This document shows, piece by piece, positions 33,730 to 47,316 of a DNA stretch of 64,000 bases. The stretch covers positions 3,782,001-3,846,000 of the forward strand of contig NZ_CP018863.1 in the NCBI RefSeq assembly GCF_002849715.1, given 5' to 3'. Below the pieces are notes generated by a model. That model had not been told where the DNA came from. It saw nothing but the letters and a program-made list of their open reading frames with translations, and did not search any database. The DNA is from Arthrobacter crystallopoietes. GTDB taxonomy: Bacteria; Actinomycetota; Actinomycetes; Actinomycetales; Micrococcaceae. Within the stretch, counting starts at the first letter, position 1. Every line of letters starts with the position of its first letter. Position numbers and translations under genes: made by a program.

Positions 33730-35038
33730 CCCCACCGACCACACCGAGCTCGAACTGAGTATCGGCGCCCCGGCCCACGGCGGGCACTTTGTCGCCCGGC
33801 ACGAGGGCCGCGTGGTCTTCGTCCGGCATGCGCTGCCCGGTGAGCTCGTCCGCGTGCGGATTACCGACGGCGGTGCGGACTCCGGTTTCTGGCGCGCCGA
33901 CACCGTCGAGGTGCTCGAGGCTTCGCCGCACCGCGTGGGGCATCCCTGGGACCGCGCGGACGCCTTGCTGGCAGCCAAGCGCCACCGTCCGGCGGTGGGC
34001 GGCGCGGAGTTCGGGCACATCGAACTCGCCGAGCAGCGGCGGCTCAAGGCGACGGTGTTCGAAGAGCAGCTGCAGCGGCTGGCCCGCGTCGAACGGCAGG
34101 TCGTGGTGGAAGCTGCGGATGAGAACGACGACGGCGGACTGGGTTGGCGGACCCGGGCGGCTTTCGCCGTGGACAAGAGCGGGCATCTGGCCATGCACGC
34201 GCACCGATCCGATGAGCTTGTTCCGGTAACCGAGATGCCGCTGGCGGTGGCTGCCATCAACGAGCTGCGGCTGTGGGAAGCGGACCTGAACCAGGTGTCC
34301 CGCGTCGAGGTGGCGGCGCCGGCGAACGGTTCCGCGCCGCTGGTGCTGCTGGTACCCGAGCCCAACGCGTCGCCGCGGCGGATGGCTGCCGTGGCCGCTG
34401 CCATCGACCCGTCCGCGTCGGTTGCCGTCTGGGAGCCAGAGGAACGCAAACTCACCCGGCTGAAGGGCAGGACCTGGGTGGCCGAAACCTGCGGGGAGCA
34501 CCAGTACCGGGTGACCGGGGACGGCTTCTGGCAGATCCACCGCTCGGCGCCCCAGGTGCTGACCGAAGCGGTCATGGCAGGTGTGCGGCCGCAGCCGGGG
34601 GAGCGGGTGGCGGACCTTTACGCCGGCGCCGGCCTGTTCACGGCCCCGCTGGCGGAAGCGGTGGGCGTCACCGGCACGGTGCTCTCGGTGGAAGGGTCCC
34701 GGGGTACCAGCCGCGATGCGCGCAAGAACCTGCACGACGCGCCGCAGGTGACCATCGTCCAGGGCAAGGTGGAGAAGGCACTGCGGTCACAGAACGGACT
34801 GGACGCCGTGGTCCTCGATCCGCCGCGCGCCGGAGCCGGCAGGACCGTGGTGCACCTGCTGCACGACCAGCGGCCGCGCGTGGTCGGCTACGTTTCCTGC
34901 GATCCGGCCTCCTTTGCCCGCGATCTGGGCTACTTCCAGGCCCTCGGGTGGGAGCTCAAGACCCTGAGGGTATTTGACCTGTATCCGAACACGCACCACA
35001 TGGAGTCCTTCGCGGAGCTTGTGCCACCGCGGGCCTAA
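33713..35038 (+). CDS. TrmA/RlmD-type RNA 5-methyluridine methyltransferase with TRAM domain
   Basis: A 441-residue class I SAM-dependent RNA methyltransferase. An N-terminal TRAM domain (about 12-70, ELELSIGAPAHGGHFVARHEG). The SAM-binding core (about 300-440) holds VADLYAGAGLFTAPLAE, VVLDPPRAGAG and the catalytic YVSCDPASFARDL. ATG 33713 is supported by AGGAG 7 nt upstream and overlaps the permease gene by 17 bp. The four-Cys [4Fe-4S] motif of RlmD is not evident. It modifies U in tRNA or 23S rRNA; the exact position cannot be assigned. Rv2689c occupies the same place in M. tuberculosis. Confidence 0.9.
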   Translation: MAQAADPTDHTELELSIGAPAHGGHFVARHEGRVVFVRHALPGELVRVRITDGGADSGFWRADTVEVLEASPHRVGHPWDRADALLAAKRHRPAVGGAEFGHIELAEQRRLKATVFEEQLQRLARVERQVVVEAADENDDGGLGWRTRAAFAVDKSGHLAMHAHRSDELVPVTEMPLAVAAINELRLWEADLNQVSRVEVAAPANGSAPLVLLVPEPNASPRRMAAVAAAIDPSASVAVWEPEERKLTRLKGRTWVAETCGEHQYRVTGDGFWQIHRSAPQVLTEAVMAGVRPQPGERVADLYAGAGLFTAPLAEAVGVTGTVLSVEGSRGTSRDARKNLHDAPQVTIVQGKVEKALRSQNGLDAVVLDPPRAGAGRTVVHLLHDQRPRVVGYVSCDPASFARDLGYFQALGWELKTLRVFDLYPNTHHMESFAELVPPRA

Positions 35039-35220
35039 GCCGCGTTGGAAGTGCCTGTCATCACTGCGTCGCATTCCGGACGGAGGGCTAGGATGGGAAA
35101 AGGATGTCCGGGGCCGCGCACGGCACTGCTGCCGATGCGGCCGGAACCGTGAAAGCCAATTCCGGCGAATGCAGACTGCTGGTTCCATCAGTGTCTGCCA
35201 CGATCAGCGGTGTGCGTGAA

Positions 35221-35239
35221 TTAGGGAAGCCTAACTAGC
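35221..35239 (+). promoter_or_regulatory. Probable IdeR/DtxR iron box upstream of acnA
   Basis: TTAGG-GAAG-CCTAA (35221-35234), followed by C, matches 13 of the first 15 positions of the 19-bp DtxR/IdeR consensus (TTAGGTTAGCCTAAC plus CTAA). The last four positions do not match. It ends about 50 bp before the acnA ATG, within promoter range. Aconitase is an abundant [4Fe-4S] enzyme and its iron control is well known in actinobacteria. Direct IdeR control here is inference. Confidence 0.55.
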
Positions 35240-35289
35240 GGGGGACTGCTGCCCGGACAAAGATAAAGTGTGGCGAGAGGAGTCCTGTT

Positions 35290-38079
<2,790 letters not shown>

Positions 38080-38096
38080 CGGTTCAGGACCCACGG

Positions 38097-38137
38097 AAGG
38101 CTCCCGGAGTCCGCCCCCAGGGCGGGCCGGGGGCCTT
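38097..38137 (+). terminator. Terminator after acnA
   Basis: Nested stem: outer arms AAGGCTCCCGG and CCGGGGGCCTT (one G-U pair), inner stem CCGCCC-CCA-GGGCGG. It begins 18 bp after the acnA stop and separates it from dxs. Confidence 0.8.
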
Positions 38138-38221
38138 CTGCGCGTTATGGTTAAGTGTCGACCGCGGCCCGAAGCAGAGGCGTCTGGCGGGCAATGCTAT
38201 TCATCAGTAAGGGAGGCTTCC

Positions 38222-40195
38222 ATGGGTCTACTGGAGACAATCCGTAATCCGCAGGACCTCAGCAAACTCAGCACGAGGCAGCTGGAAAGCCTCGCTGGGG
38301 AAATCCGCCAGTTCCTCATCACGAACGTGGCCCAGACCGGCGGGCATCTCGGACCCAACCTTGGGGTTGTCGAACTGACCCTGGGAATCCACCGGGTGTT
38401 CGATTCACCGCGGGACAGCATCGTCTTCGATACCGGCCACCAGTCCTACGTGCACAAACTGGTCACCGGCCGGCAGGACTTCTCTACGTTGCGGCAGGAG
38501 GGCGGCCTGTCCGGCTACCCGGAGCGCTCCGAATCCGTGCACGACATCGTCGAATCTTCCCATGCGTCGTCGTCGTTGTCCTGGGCCGACGGAATCTCCC
38601 GCGCCCGGAAGCTGAACGGCGAAGGTGAACGCTACGTCGTCGCCATGGTCGGCGACGGCGCACTGACCGGCGGCATGGCCTGGGAGGCCGTGAACAATAT
38701 CGCGGCCGACAAGGACCGCCGCGTCGTCATCGTAGTCAACGACAATGGCCGTTCCTACGCGCCGACGATCGGCGGCCTGGCGGACCAGCTGGCCGCGCTG
38801 CGCTCCACCATCGACAAGGTCCGCACGCACAAGGCGTACGAAGGCACCCTGGACTGGTGGAAGGACCGGCTGGAGAACGGCGGCGTGTTCTCCCAGCTGG
38901 CCTACAAGAGCCTGCACGCCGCAAAGAAGGGCATCAAGGACTGGTGGGCGCCGCAGGGACTTTTCGAAGACCTGGGCATGAAATACATCGGCCCCATCGA
39001 CGGCCATGACATGGCCGCGGTCGAGGAGGCGCTGACGCAGGCCCGCAAGTACGCCGGCCCGGTGATTGTCCACGCGATGACCGAGAAGGGCCGCGGCTAC
39101 GCTCCGGCGCGGGCCCATGAAGCCGACCAGTTCCACGCCGTCGGCGTTATCGATCCGGAGACCGGCGAACCGGTTGACGCCGGGGGAGTGCAGTCCTGGA
39201 CCTCGGTCTTCGCCAACGAAATCGCCGATATCGCCGATGAGCGCAAGGACATCGTCGGAATTACGGGTGCCATGTTGATCCCGGTGGGCCTGCACAAGTT
39301 TGCCGCGAACCATCCGGACCGGGTGATCGACGTCGGCATCGCCGAACAGCACGCGCTCACGAGCGCCGCGGGCATGGCCTACGGCGGGTTGCATCCGGTG
39401 GTTGCGCTCTATGCCACCTTCCTGAACCGTGCGTTCGACCAGTTGCTGATGGATGTTGCCCTGCACAAGGCCGGCGTCACCGTGGTCCTGGACCGGGCCG
39501 GCGTGACGGGGCCGGACGGGCCGAGCCATCACGGCATGTGGGACATGGCCATGCTGCAGATCGTGCCCGGGCTGCATCTGGCGGCGCCGCGCGATGCCTC
39601 CCGGTTGAAGGAAGAGCTGCGGGAGGCGGTCGCCGTCAATGACGCGCCCACGGTCATCCGCTTTTCCAAAGGTTCGGTCGGCTCGGAGGTCGAAGCCATC
39701 GAGCGGCTCAAGGACGGCGTAGATGTCCTGGCCCGCCGCCCGTCCGGCTCCACCGAAAACGACGTGCTCATCGTCAGCATCGGTGCGATGAGCGAACTCG
39801 CGCTGGAAGTCTCCAACCGGCTCGGTGCCCAGGGCATCAGCTCCACCGTGGTGGATCCGCGCTGGGTGCTGCCCGTCGCCCGGTCCATCATTGCGATGGC
39901 GGCGCAGCACCGGATCGTGATTGTGATCGAAGACGGCGTCCGTGCCGGCGGCGTTGGGTCCAGGATCCGGCAGGAAATGCGGGCAGAGGGCGTGGACACC
40001 GCGCTGAACGAGGTAGGTCTGCCGGTAGAGTTCCTGTCGCACGGAACCCGGTCGCAGGTGATGGAACGCGTCGGCCTGACCGCGCGCCAGGTTACCCACG
40101 ACGTCGTTGCCCAGGTACTCGGAACCAAAGTGCCTTTCGCCCGGCCGCTGCCCGGCCAGGAAATGCCAACGGGCCAGATTCCCAAGATCCAGTGA
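38222..40195 (+). CDS. dxs: 1-deoxy-D-xylulose-5-phosphate synthase
   Basis: Thiamine-diphosphate enzyme that condenses pyruvate and glyceraldehyde-3-phosphate, the first step of the MEP isoprenoid pathway. 657 residues. ATG 38222 has GGGAGG 6 nt upstream. Markers: [17 protein letters not shown], the ThDP motif [24 protein letters not shown], the transketolase-like [20 protein letters not shown] (catalytic Glu) and [16 protein letters not shown]. First gene of a three-gene overlapping operon with DUF402 and an orphan. Confidence 0.97.
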   Translation: MGLLETIRNPQDLSKLSTRQLESLAGEIRQFLITNVAQTGGHLGPNLGVVELTLGIHRVFDSPRDSIVFDTGHQSYVHKLVTGRQDFSTLRQEGGLSGYPERSESVHDIVESSHASSSLSWADGISRARKLNGEGERYVVAMVGDGALTGGMAWEAVNNIAADKDRRVVIVVNDNGRSYAPTIGGLADQLAALRSTIDKVRTHKAYEGTLDWWKDRLENGGVFSQLAYKSLHAAKKGIKDWWAPQGLFEDLGMKYIGPIDGHDMAAVEEALTQARKYAGPVIVHAMTEKGRGYAPARAHEADQFHAVGVIDPETGEPVDAGGVQSWTSVFANEIADIADERKDIVGITGAMLIPVGLHKFAANHPDRVIDVGIAEQHALTSAAGMAYGGLHPVVALYATFLNRAFDQLLMDVALHKAGVTVVLDRAGVTGPDGPSHHGMWDMAMLQIVPGLHLAAPRDASRLKEELREAVAVNDAPTVIRFSKGSVGSEVEAIERLKDGVDVLARRPSGSTENDVLIVSIGAMSELALEVSNRLGAQGISSTVVDPRWVLPVARSIIAMAAQHRIVIVIEDGVRAGGVGSRIRQEMRAEGVDTALNEVGLPVEFLSHGTRSQVMERVGLTARQVTHDVVAQVLGTKVPFARPLPGQEMPTGQIPKIQ

Positions 40196-40791
40196 GCGCG
40201 CCGGATCCCGCTGCGCCAGGCGCTGCCGCCGCGTCCCCATCCCGCCGCCCGGAACGCATCGAACCAGGTGAACTGGTCGTGATGCGGAACAGGAAGTGGA
40301 ACGGCGAGCCCCACTGGGTGGTGCCGGGGGACTATCTGGGCGAGGACCGCTTCGGGCACTGGATATCCCAGCCCACCGGCTCCTTCGTGGCGAAACCCGC
40401 CGTTGCCTTTTACGCTGCCTCCGACGCCTTGGTGATGATTCCGCACGACGGGCACCATGTGGTGACATTCTTCGACGAGCTGCACCCGAAAAAGGTGGAG
40501 ATCTACGTCGATATCGTGTCGGACATCCGGTGGCAGCAGCTCGCTGCCGGCATCGGGTACGAGGTCACGCTGATCGACATGGATCTCGATGTCATCCGTA
40601 CCTTCGACGAGCGCGGAACCTGGATCGACGACGAAGACGAGTTCGCGGAACACCAGGTGGCCATGAATTACCCCGCCTGGGCCATCTCTGCGACCCAGAC
40701 CGAATGCAACAGAATCTATTCGGCGGTTAAAGACCGCGTACCGCCCTTTGACGGCACTGCCGACGACTGGTTTCGAAAGGCCCGCCCATGA
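40192..40791 (+). CDS. DUF402 (FomD-like) protein
   Basis: A 199-residue protein. The DUF402 core runs from [17 protein letters not shown] to [17 protein letters not shown], with conserved acidic residues ([35 protein letters not shown]) that bind divalent metals in characterised members such as the nucleotidyl hydrolase FomD. GTG 40192 overlaps the dxs stop (GTGA). Its own stop overlaps the next gene (ATGA). Substrate unknown. Coupling to dxs could be just shared expression. Confidence 0.85.
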   Translation: MSAPDPAAPGAAAASPSRRPERIEPGELVVMRNRKWNGEPHWVVPGDYLGEDRFGHWISQPTGSFVAKPAVAFYAASDALVMIPHDGHHVVTFFDELHPKKVEIYVDIVSDIRWQQLAAGIGYEVTLIDMDLDVIRTFDERGTWIDDEDEFAEHQVAMNYPAWAISATQTECNRIYSAVKDRVPPFDGTADDWFRKARP

Positions 40792-41348
40792 GCTTTCTCC
40801 GGCTGTACAAGCACGACGACAAGGGAGTCCTGCAGTTCCGCGAGGCCTGGTACGACGAAGACTACGGCCAGTTCGTGGTCAATCACGGCACCGTTGGGCA
40901 CCAGAGCATCACCCGGGAAACGAACGACGTCGCCGAGGATCAGGCCGCGGCCCTGCTGGAGGCGTTTTCAGTCCAGTGCGCGGAGGACGGCTTTGCAGAG
41001 ATCGCCCGGGAGGACCAGTTCTGGGTGATCGCGCAGTACGCGCTCAAGAGCAGCACCGGCACCGAACGGGACCAGTACCTCGAAGACAAAGCCACGCGGA
41101 CCATCACCGAATTCTTCGCCTGGCGCGGGCTGGGGGTAGTGGACCGGTCCGAGTTTGCACCGGGAAAACTGAACATCTTCACGCTGGCACCGGACGCGGC
41201 CAAAGCGGTCGCCGGCCTGAAGACGTGCCTGCGCGAAGCGAAGCTGGATTTCACCAAGCTCAGCATCGGCGTGGCACCCTACGGCGATCCCGGCGCAGTG
41301 AAGCAAAAGCATCCGCTGCCGGCCAAAGCCCCCTTCAGCCTGGGCTAG
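40788..41348 (+). CDS. Hypothetical protein coupled to DUF402 (WGR-like N-terminus)
   Basis: A 186-residue soluble protein without a confident family. The N-terminal 50 residues (FREAWYDEDYGQFVVNHGTVGHQ) resemble a WGR-type or similar beta-fold with Trp/Tyr-Gly pairs. The C-terminal part (YALKSSTGTERDQYLEDKATR, then LNIFTLAPDAAKAVAGLKT) is mixed alpha/beta. The 4-bp ATGA overlap with DUF402 indicates translational coupling, and the 3' end overlaps the convergent mug gene by 4 bp. I do not assign a function. Confidence 0.7.
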   Translation: MSFLRLYKHDDKGVLQFREAWYDEDYGQFVVNHGTVGHQSITRETNDVAEDQAAALLEAFSVQCAEDGFAEIAREDQFWVIAQYALKSSTGTERDQYLEDKATRTITEFFAWRGLGVVDRSEFAPGKLNIFTLAPDAAKAVAGLKTCLREAKLDFTKLSIGVAPYGDPGAVKQKHPLPAKAPFSLG

Positions 41349-41950
41349 AAAGCCCGTTCCGGCGTCTCGCCCTGCACGCTCCCGGCCAGTACCAGGCCGG
41401 CGGCCAGCGCCGGCTGACGGTACGCGGCGGCGAGCGTGGCCACGGTCTGGTGGGCGTTCAGCCCGCTGGGATTGGGCACGGCCCACAATTCGGCCCCGCC
41501 AATTGCTTCCGGCTGGCGTCCGAGTTGTGCCCTGGGACGTCCGAAACCGACGCGGTAGGCGGTAATCCCGGCCACCGCCACTACGCCTGGGCCAAGCACG
41601 GCGACTTTGTCTGCGAGCCGAAGCGCTCCCTCTTGCAGCTCTGCCCTGCCCAACTCGTCGGCCCGGGCAGAAGCCCGGGACACAACGTTGGTAATGCCGA
41701 CACCACGGGCAATGAGGTGGCTGCGGTCGTCCTCCGTCATTCCTTCGCCGGCGCGGATGAGGCGGTCCGTGATGCCGGCGGCTGCCAGCGCCGGATAGAA
41801 ACGGTTTCCGGGGCGGGCAAAGTGCGTTCCGGTCGCGGCCGACCACAGGCCCGGATTGATGCCGACGAAAAGCAGTCGCAGACCCGGACCCAGGAGGTCG
41901 GGAACCTCGGCATTTTGGTAGCCGAGCAGTTCAGTACGTGTGAAAGCCAC
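41345..41950 (-). CDS. mug: Mismatch-specific uracil/thymine DNA glycosylase
   Basis: A 201-residue base-excision-repair enzyme of the MUG/TDG family. It removes U or T mispaired with G, and ethenocytosine. Motif A is LLFVGINPGLWSAATGTHFARPGN with the catalytic Asn in GINPGL. Motif B is VPNPSGLNAHQT. GTG 41950 has a weak ribosome site. It lies downstream of argG on the same strand, separated by a strong hairpin, so it is probably transcribed on its own. Confidence 0.92.
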   Translation of the reverse strand: MAFTRTELLGYQNAEVPDLLGPGLRLLFVGINPGLWSAATGTHFARPGNRFYPALAAAGITDRLIRAGEGMTEDDRSHLIARGVGITNVVSRASARADELGRAELQEGALRLADKVAVLGPGVVAVAGITAYRVGFGRPRAQLGRQPEAIGGAELWAVPNPSGLNAHQTVATLAAAYRQPALAAGLVLAGSVQGETPERAF

Positions 41951-41989
41951 GGCACAACTGTTCCATGGCTGGCCAGCGCGGCAAAGCCA

Positions 41990-42030
41990 GAGGCCCGGCG
42001 CTCCGTCGTAGAGACAGTGCGCCGGGCCTC
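41990..42030 (-). terminator. Terminator after argG
   Basis: A perfect 12-bp stem, GAGGCCCGGCGC (41990-42001) with GCGCCGGGCCTC (42019-42030), and a 17-nt loop, 31 bp beyond the argG stop and before the mug start. Confidence 0.75.
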
Positions 42031-42060
42031 CAAGCCACCCGCAGGGGCGGGACGGACGTG

Positions 42061-43545
<1,485 letters not shown>

Positions 43546-43644
43546 CTACGTGACGTGCCGGAAATCACCGGCCGACCGCGGCCACAAGGCCTTCCCGGGT
43601 AGGATTCGACACGGGCACACAAGCCAAGCGAAAAGGATGTAGTG

Positions 43645-44619
43645 ATGGAATACCGCCGACTGGGCGCTTCAGGACTGACCGTCTCGGCAGTAGGACTCGG
43701 CTGCAACAATCTCGGCCGCAGCGGAACCCCCACCCAGACGCAGGACGGATCCACCGCCGTCGTCAATGCCGCTGTAGACGCCGGCGTCACACTTTTCGAC
43801 GTCGCAGATACCTATGGGAAGACCGCCGGTCTGAGCGAGGAATTCCTGGGCAAGGCGCTGGGGCGGAAGCGCGACGATGTCATTGTCGCCACGAAGTTCG
43901 GCATGGACACCCACGGAGCCAACGGGAACGATTTCAACGCCCGCGGCTCGCGGCGGTACATCGTCAAAGCCGCCGAGGCGTCGCTGCGCAGGCTGGGCAC
44001 AGAGTGGATCGATCTCTACCAGTTCCACACGCCTGACCCGCTGACGCCGATCGAGGAAACCCTCGCCGCGCTGGATGACCTGGTCAGCAGCGGCAAGGTC
44101 CGCTACATCGGGCATTCCAACCGTGCCGGCTGGCAGATCGCCGAGGCCGAGTTTACGGCCCGGATGCGCGGTTACACCCGGTTCATCTCCGCACAGAACC
44201 ATTACAACTTGCTGGACCGCCGGGCCGAACTCGAAGTCCTTCCCGCGGCGCAGGCCTACGGGCTGGGCGTCCTGCCGTACTTCCCGCTGGCCAACGGGCT
44301 GCTGACCGGCAAATACAGGGACGGCAAGGCACCGGAAGGCAGCCGCCTGACCCATTCGCGCACCAACCTGCTCAAGGACGCAGACTGGGAACAGCTCGGT
44401 GCGTTTTCCCGCTTCGCCGCCGAGCGCGACCTGTCGGAAATCGAGGTTGCCTTCTCCTGGCTGGCGGCCCAGCCTGCCGTCGCATCGGTCATCGCCGGCG
44501 CCACCAAGCCCGAACAGATCCGGCAAAACGCCGACGCCGCTTCTTGGCAGCCCACGAATGAAGACCTGGCTGAACTGGACGGGATTTTCCCTGCCGCGCC
44601 CAAAGTCGCCCTCTTCTAG
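43645..44619 (+). CDS. Aldo/keto reductase
   Basis: A 324-residue NADPH-dependent TIM-barrel oxidoreductase. The N-terminus YRRLGASGLTVSAVGLGCNN is typical of the YajO/AKR group. Catalytic residues sit in FDVADTYGKT (Asp, Tyr), IVATKFGMD (Lys) and YQFHTPDP (His). The nucleotide site is at the C-terminus (VIAGATKPEQIRQNADA). ATG 43645 is preferred over the adjacent GTG because AAGGA is 7 nt upstream. It precedes the nucleoside hydrolase by 6 bp. Substrate unknown. Confidence 0.92.
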   Translation: MEYRRLGASGLTVSAVGLGCNNLGRSGTPTQTQDGSTAVVNAAVDAGVTLFDVADTYGKTAGLSEEFLGKALGRKRDDVIVATKFGMDTHGANGNDFNARGSRRYIVKAAEASLRRLGTEWIDLYQFHTPDPLTPIEETLAALDDLVSSGKVRYIGHSNRAGWQIAEAEFTARMRGYTRFISAQNHYNLLDRRAELEVLPAAQAYGLGVLPYFPLANGLLTGKYRDGKAPEGSRLTHSRTNLLKDADWEQLGAFSRFAAERDLSEIEVAFSWLAAQPAVASVIAGATKPEQIRQNADAASWQPTNEDLAELDGIFPAAPKVALF

Positions 44620-44625
44620 CCCGCC

Positions 44626-45681
44626 ATGACTGAATCGGGAGCGCCGGTCCGGCTGCTGGTGGACAACGATACCGGCATCGATGACGCCCTGGCCCTGGTC
44701 TATCTGCTCAGCCTGTCCCACGTTGACGTCGAAGTGCTCACCAGCACGCCGGGCAACGTCGCGGTTGAGCAGGTGGCCCGGAACAATCTGGCTCTGCTGG
44801 AACTGTGCGGACGGACCGGCGTGGAGGTCGCCGTCGGGGCGACCGCGCCGTTGGAGATCCCCTTGACGACGACGCCGGAAACCCACGGGCCGCAAGGCAT
44901 CGGTTACGCCGAACTGCCGGCACCGGAGGGCGCGGTTTCGCCGCATCATGCCGTTGACCTCTGGGTGGAGGCCGCGCGGCAACATCCGGGGGAGCTGACC
45001 GCCCTGCTGACCGCCCCGCTGACAAACTTCGCGCTGGCCCTGCGGAAAGAACCCCGGCTGCCGAAGCTGCTCAAACGCGTGGTCATCATGGGCGGCAGCT
45101 ACTACTACCAAGGCAACACCACGCCGACGGCGGAGTGGAACACCCATGTGGACCCGCACGCCGCCGCCGAGGTCTTCGCGGCGTTCGAGGGCGAGCCCGA
45201 AGACCGGTTGCCGATTGTGTGCGCGCTGGAGATGACCGAACGCATCGAGCTGCGCCCGGAACATGTGGCGGAGCTGGGACGGCTCGCCGGCAGCGCCGAG
45301 GCCGAGCTGGTGCTTCCGGAAGATCCGGAAGGCCGGCGCAGCACGGCCGCCAATCCCTTGCTGCGCTGCCTCTCCGACGCCCTGCGGTTCTACTTCGAGT
45401 TCCACCGCCACTATGACCAGGGCTATTTGGCGCACGTGCACGATGTCTTCGCCGCCGCCATCGCGGCTGGTGCGGTTGACTACCGCACACGCCCGGCCAC
45501 CGTGCACGTAGAGACGGGATCCGGTCTCCTGGTCGGGACGACCGTCGCCGACTACCGCGGGCTCTGGGGCAGAAAACCCAACGCCCGGATTGTTTCGTGG
45601 AACGATCCGGAGGCTACTTTCCGGGAGGTGCTCGGCTCCATCGGGGCGCTGGCCCGGCGGCTGGATTCCGCCGGCGGGTAG
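44626..45681 (+). CDS. Nucleoside hydrolase (IunH/RihA superfamily)
   Basis: A 351-residue Ca2+-dependent N-ribohydrolase. The diagnostic DNDTGIDDALALVYLL cluster is at the N-terminus. NNLALLELCGRTGVEV, LLTAPLTNFALALR and VIMGGSYYYQGNTTPTAEWNTHVDPHAA follow, the last matching the substrate and Ca2+ region. It is followed, 89 bp later, by a complete ECF transporter, so the imported compound is probably a nucleoside or nucleoside-like molecule, or the enzyme releases a base to be taken up. The base specificity is not readable from sequence. Confidence 0.9.
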   Translation: MTESGAPVRLLVDNDTGIDDALALVYLLSLSHVDVEVLTSTPGNVAVEQVARNNLALLELCGRTGVEVAVGATAPLEIPLTTTPETHGPQGIGYAELPAPEGAVSPHHAVDLWVEAARQHPGELTALLTAPLTNFALALRKEPRLPKLLKRVVIMGGSYYYQGNTTPTAEWNTHVDPHAAAEVFAAFEGEPEDRLPIVCALEMTERIELRPEHVAELGRLAGSAEAELVLPEDPEGRRSTAANPLLRCLSDALRFYFEFHRHYDQGYLAHVHDVFAAAIAAGAVDYRTRPATVHVETGSGLLVGTTVADYRGLWGRKPNARIVSWNDPEATFREVLGSIGALARRLDSAGG

Positions 45682-45769
45682 TTGCCCGCCGGATTCGCTA
45701 GAATGGATGACCGGGCCGAGGTGACATAGGCCCAATCCCATCAGTTTTTTCCAGCACTGAGGAATCTCT
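45682..45769 (+). other. Leader with small hairpin before the ECF transporter genes
   Basis: Contains TAGAAT (45699-45704), a possible -10, and a short stem GGGCC-N11-GGCCC starting near 45713. A six-T run lies about a dozen nt further. A small attenuator is possible. It does not match the TPP, preQ1 or purine riboswitch patterns I could recall. Confidence 0.3.
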
Positions 45770-46567
45770 ATGTCCACGTCCCTGACGCTGCCCTCGAACG
45801 CCGGCAGCACATCGCTGCGCTCCCGAATCCTGCCGCTGCTCGGCGCGGCCGTTATCGCTGCCACCTACCTGATGCTGGTCCTGCTCCAGCCGGTGGAAGC
45901 GGCCGCGGGCCTGTCCAGCTGGCCCGCCGTCACCGCCTTCGCCGGCTATCTTGCCGGGGCCATCCTGCTGCTGGTCGGCGTCCTGCCGCAGCTGCCGCCC
46001 TCGGCGGTGGCCATCATTCCGGTAGGCCTTGCCCTGAACATTGTGCTCGGCCAATTCGTGGGCAGCACGCTGGTGCCGCTCTACCTGGATTCCATCGGCA
46101 CCGTCCTGGTGGGTCTGCTGGCCGGCCGGTCCGCCGGCGCCGCCACCGGTGTGCTGGGGTCGCTCGTCTGGTCCCTCTTCAACCCCACGGTGCTGCCCTT
46201 CGCCGCCGGCGCCGCGGCCATCGGCTACCTCGCCGGGACCGCCGGCCGGCTCGGTGTGCTGCGGCGCGTCTACTGGGCACCGGTGGCCGGCTTCCTGACC
46301 GGGGTCGTGGCCGCGGTGCTGTCCGCGCCCGTCGCCGCCTTCGTCTACGGTGGCACCTCCGGCGCCGCGACCGGCGCCTTGGTGGCCATGTTCCGCGCCA
46401 TGGGTGACGGGCTCCTGGCTTCCATCACCAAGCAGGCGCTGATTTCCGATCCAGCGGACAAGGCACTGGCCTTCCTCGTGGCGGCGCTGCTGGTGGCGGC
46501 CCTGCCACGGCGGATCCGCCTGCAGTTCCCGCAGGTGCAGCGTCAGGCGTCCCGGCCCGGCGAATAG
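45770..46567 (+). CDS. ECF transporter substrate-binding (S) component
   Basis: A 265-residue membrane protein with about six helices. The segment VPLYLDSIGTVLVGLLAGRSAGAATG is the hallmark of one S-component group. The Ala/Gly-rich helices should dock on EcfT. It gives specificity to the ECF transporter made with the next two genes. The nucleoside hydrolase before it points to a nucleoside, nucleobase or modified base as substrate. That is inference, and no vitamin pathway gene is nearby. Confidence 0.8.
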   Translation: MSTSLTLPSNAGSTSLRSRILPLLGAAVIAATYLMLVLLQPVEAAAGLSSWPAVTAFAGYLAGAILLLVGVLPQLPPSAVAIIPVGLALNIVLGQFVGSTLVPLYLDSIGTVLVGLLAGRSAGAATGVLGSLVWSLFNPTVLPFAAGAAAIGYLAGTAGRLGVLRRVYWAPVAGFLTGVVAAVLSAPVAAFVYGGTSGAATGALVAMFRAMGDGLLASITKQALISDPADKALAFLVAALLVAALPRRIRLQFPQVQRQASRPGE

Positions 46568-46575
46568 CGCTGCGC

Positions 46576-47316
46576 ATGATCCGGCTTCATCCTTTCACCG
46601 GGCTCGCCTTGGCCGCCGCTGCCGCACTGCTCACGCTGGCCGCGGACCGCTGGTGGCTGAGCCTGGCCGTTACCGGGGCGGCCGTCTGCCTGGCAGTCCT
46701 CGCGGGAACGGCCGCCCGGCTGGTGCTCACGGCAGGGGCAGTGCTGGCCCCGCTGTGGCTGTCGCAGCTGATGGTCCACGCGCTGTTCGATCCCGCCGGC
46801 AGCGAGGTGCTCTTCGCTGGCGGACCCGTCCGGCTGACGCTGGAAGGACTGACGACGGCGGGCAGCCTGGGTCTGCGGGCGGCGGCCTTCGTCTCGGTGT
46901 TCCTGCTGTATTCGGTGACCGTTGACCGCATCGAGCTGGTCCGCGCGATCGACGCGGCCCGCGTACCTGCGCAGCTGGGCTACATCGTCGCGGCGACGCT
47001 GGCGTTGGTCCCGGCCACGGCCGAAAGAGCCCGAGCCATCGCCCAGGCGCAGGCCGTGCGCGGCGCCGGCGAGGGCAGCGGCCCGACCGGCTGGCTGCGC
47101 AGGAAACGGCTGCTCGCGGTTCCCCTGGTGCTGTCCAGCATCCAGGATGCCACCGAGCGCTCCGTGCAACTGCAGTTGAGAGGCTTTGCCGGCGGCCCCG
47201 GCCGGACGCAGCTCCATCCGGTCGCGGCGAAGAGCTGGGAGAAACCCTTCGGGCTCCTGGTGCTGTGCCTGGCCGCGGCCGCGGCGGTGCTCCTGGCCAT
47301 CCCGGGCGGCCGCTGA
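46576..47316 (+). CDS. ecfT: ECF transporter transmembrane component EcfT
   Basis: A 246-residue membrane coupling subunit. About five hydrophobic segments; the cytosolic coupling helices carry the Ala/X-Arg-Gly motifs AQAQAVRGAGEG and LQLRGFAGGPG. ATG 46576 is 8 bp after the S-component stop and its own stop overlaps the ATPase start (TGATG). It transmits ATP hydrolysis by the fused EcfA to the S component. Confidence 0.85.
   Translation: MIRLHPFTGLALAAAAALLTLAADRWWLSLAVTGAAVCLAVLAGTAARLVLTAGAVLAPLWLSQLMVHALFDPAGSEVLFAGGPVRLTLEGLTTAGSLGLRAAAFVSVFLLYSVTVDRIELVRAIDAARVPAQLGYIVAATLALVPATAERARAIAQAQAVRGAGEGSGPTGWLRRKRLLAVPLVLSSIQDATERSVQLQLRGFAGGPGRTQLHPVAAKSWEKPFGLLVLCLAAAAAVLLAIPGGR

Noticed and set aside
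45682..45769. Known riboswitch (TPP, preQ1, purine) before the ECF genes
   Set aside because: Only a 5-bp stem and a loose T-run are visible. None of the conserved cores I know could be matched, so it is listed only as an uncharacterised leader.
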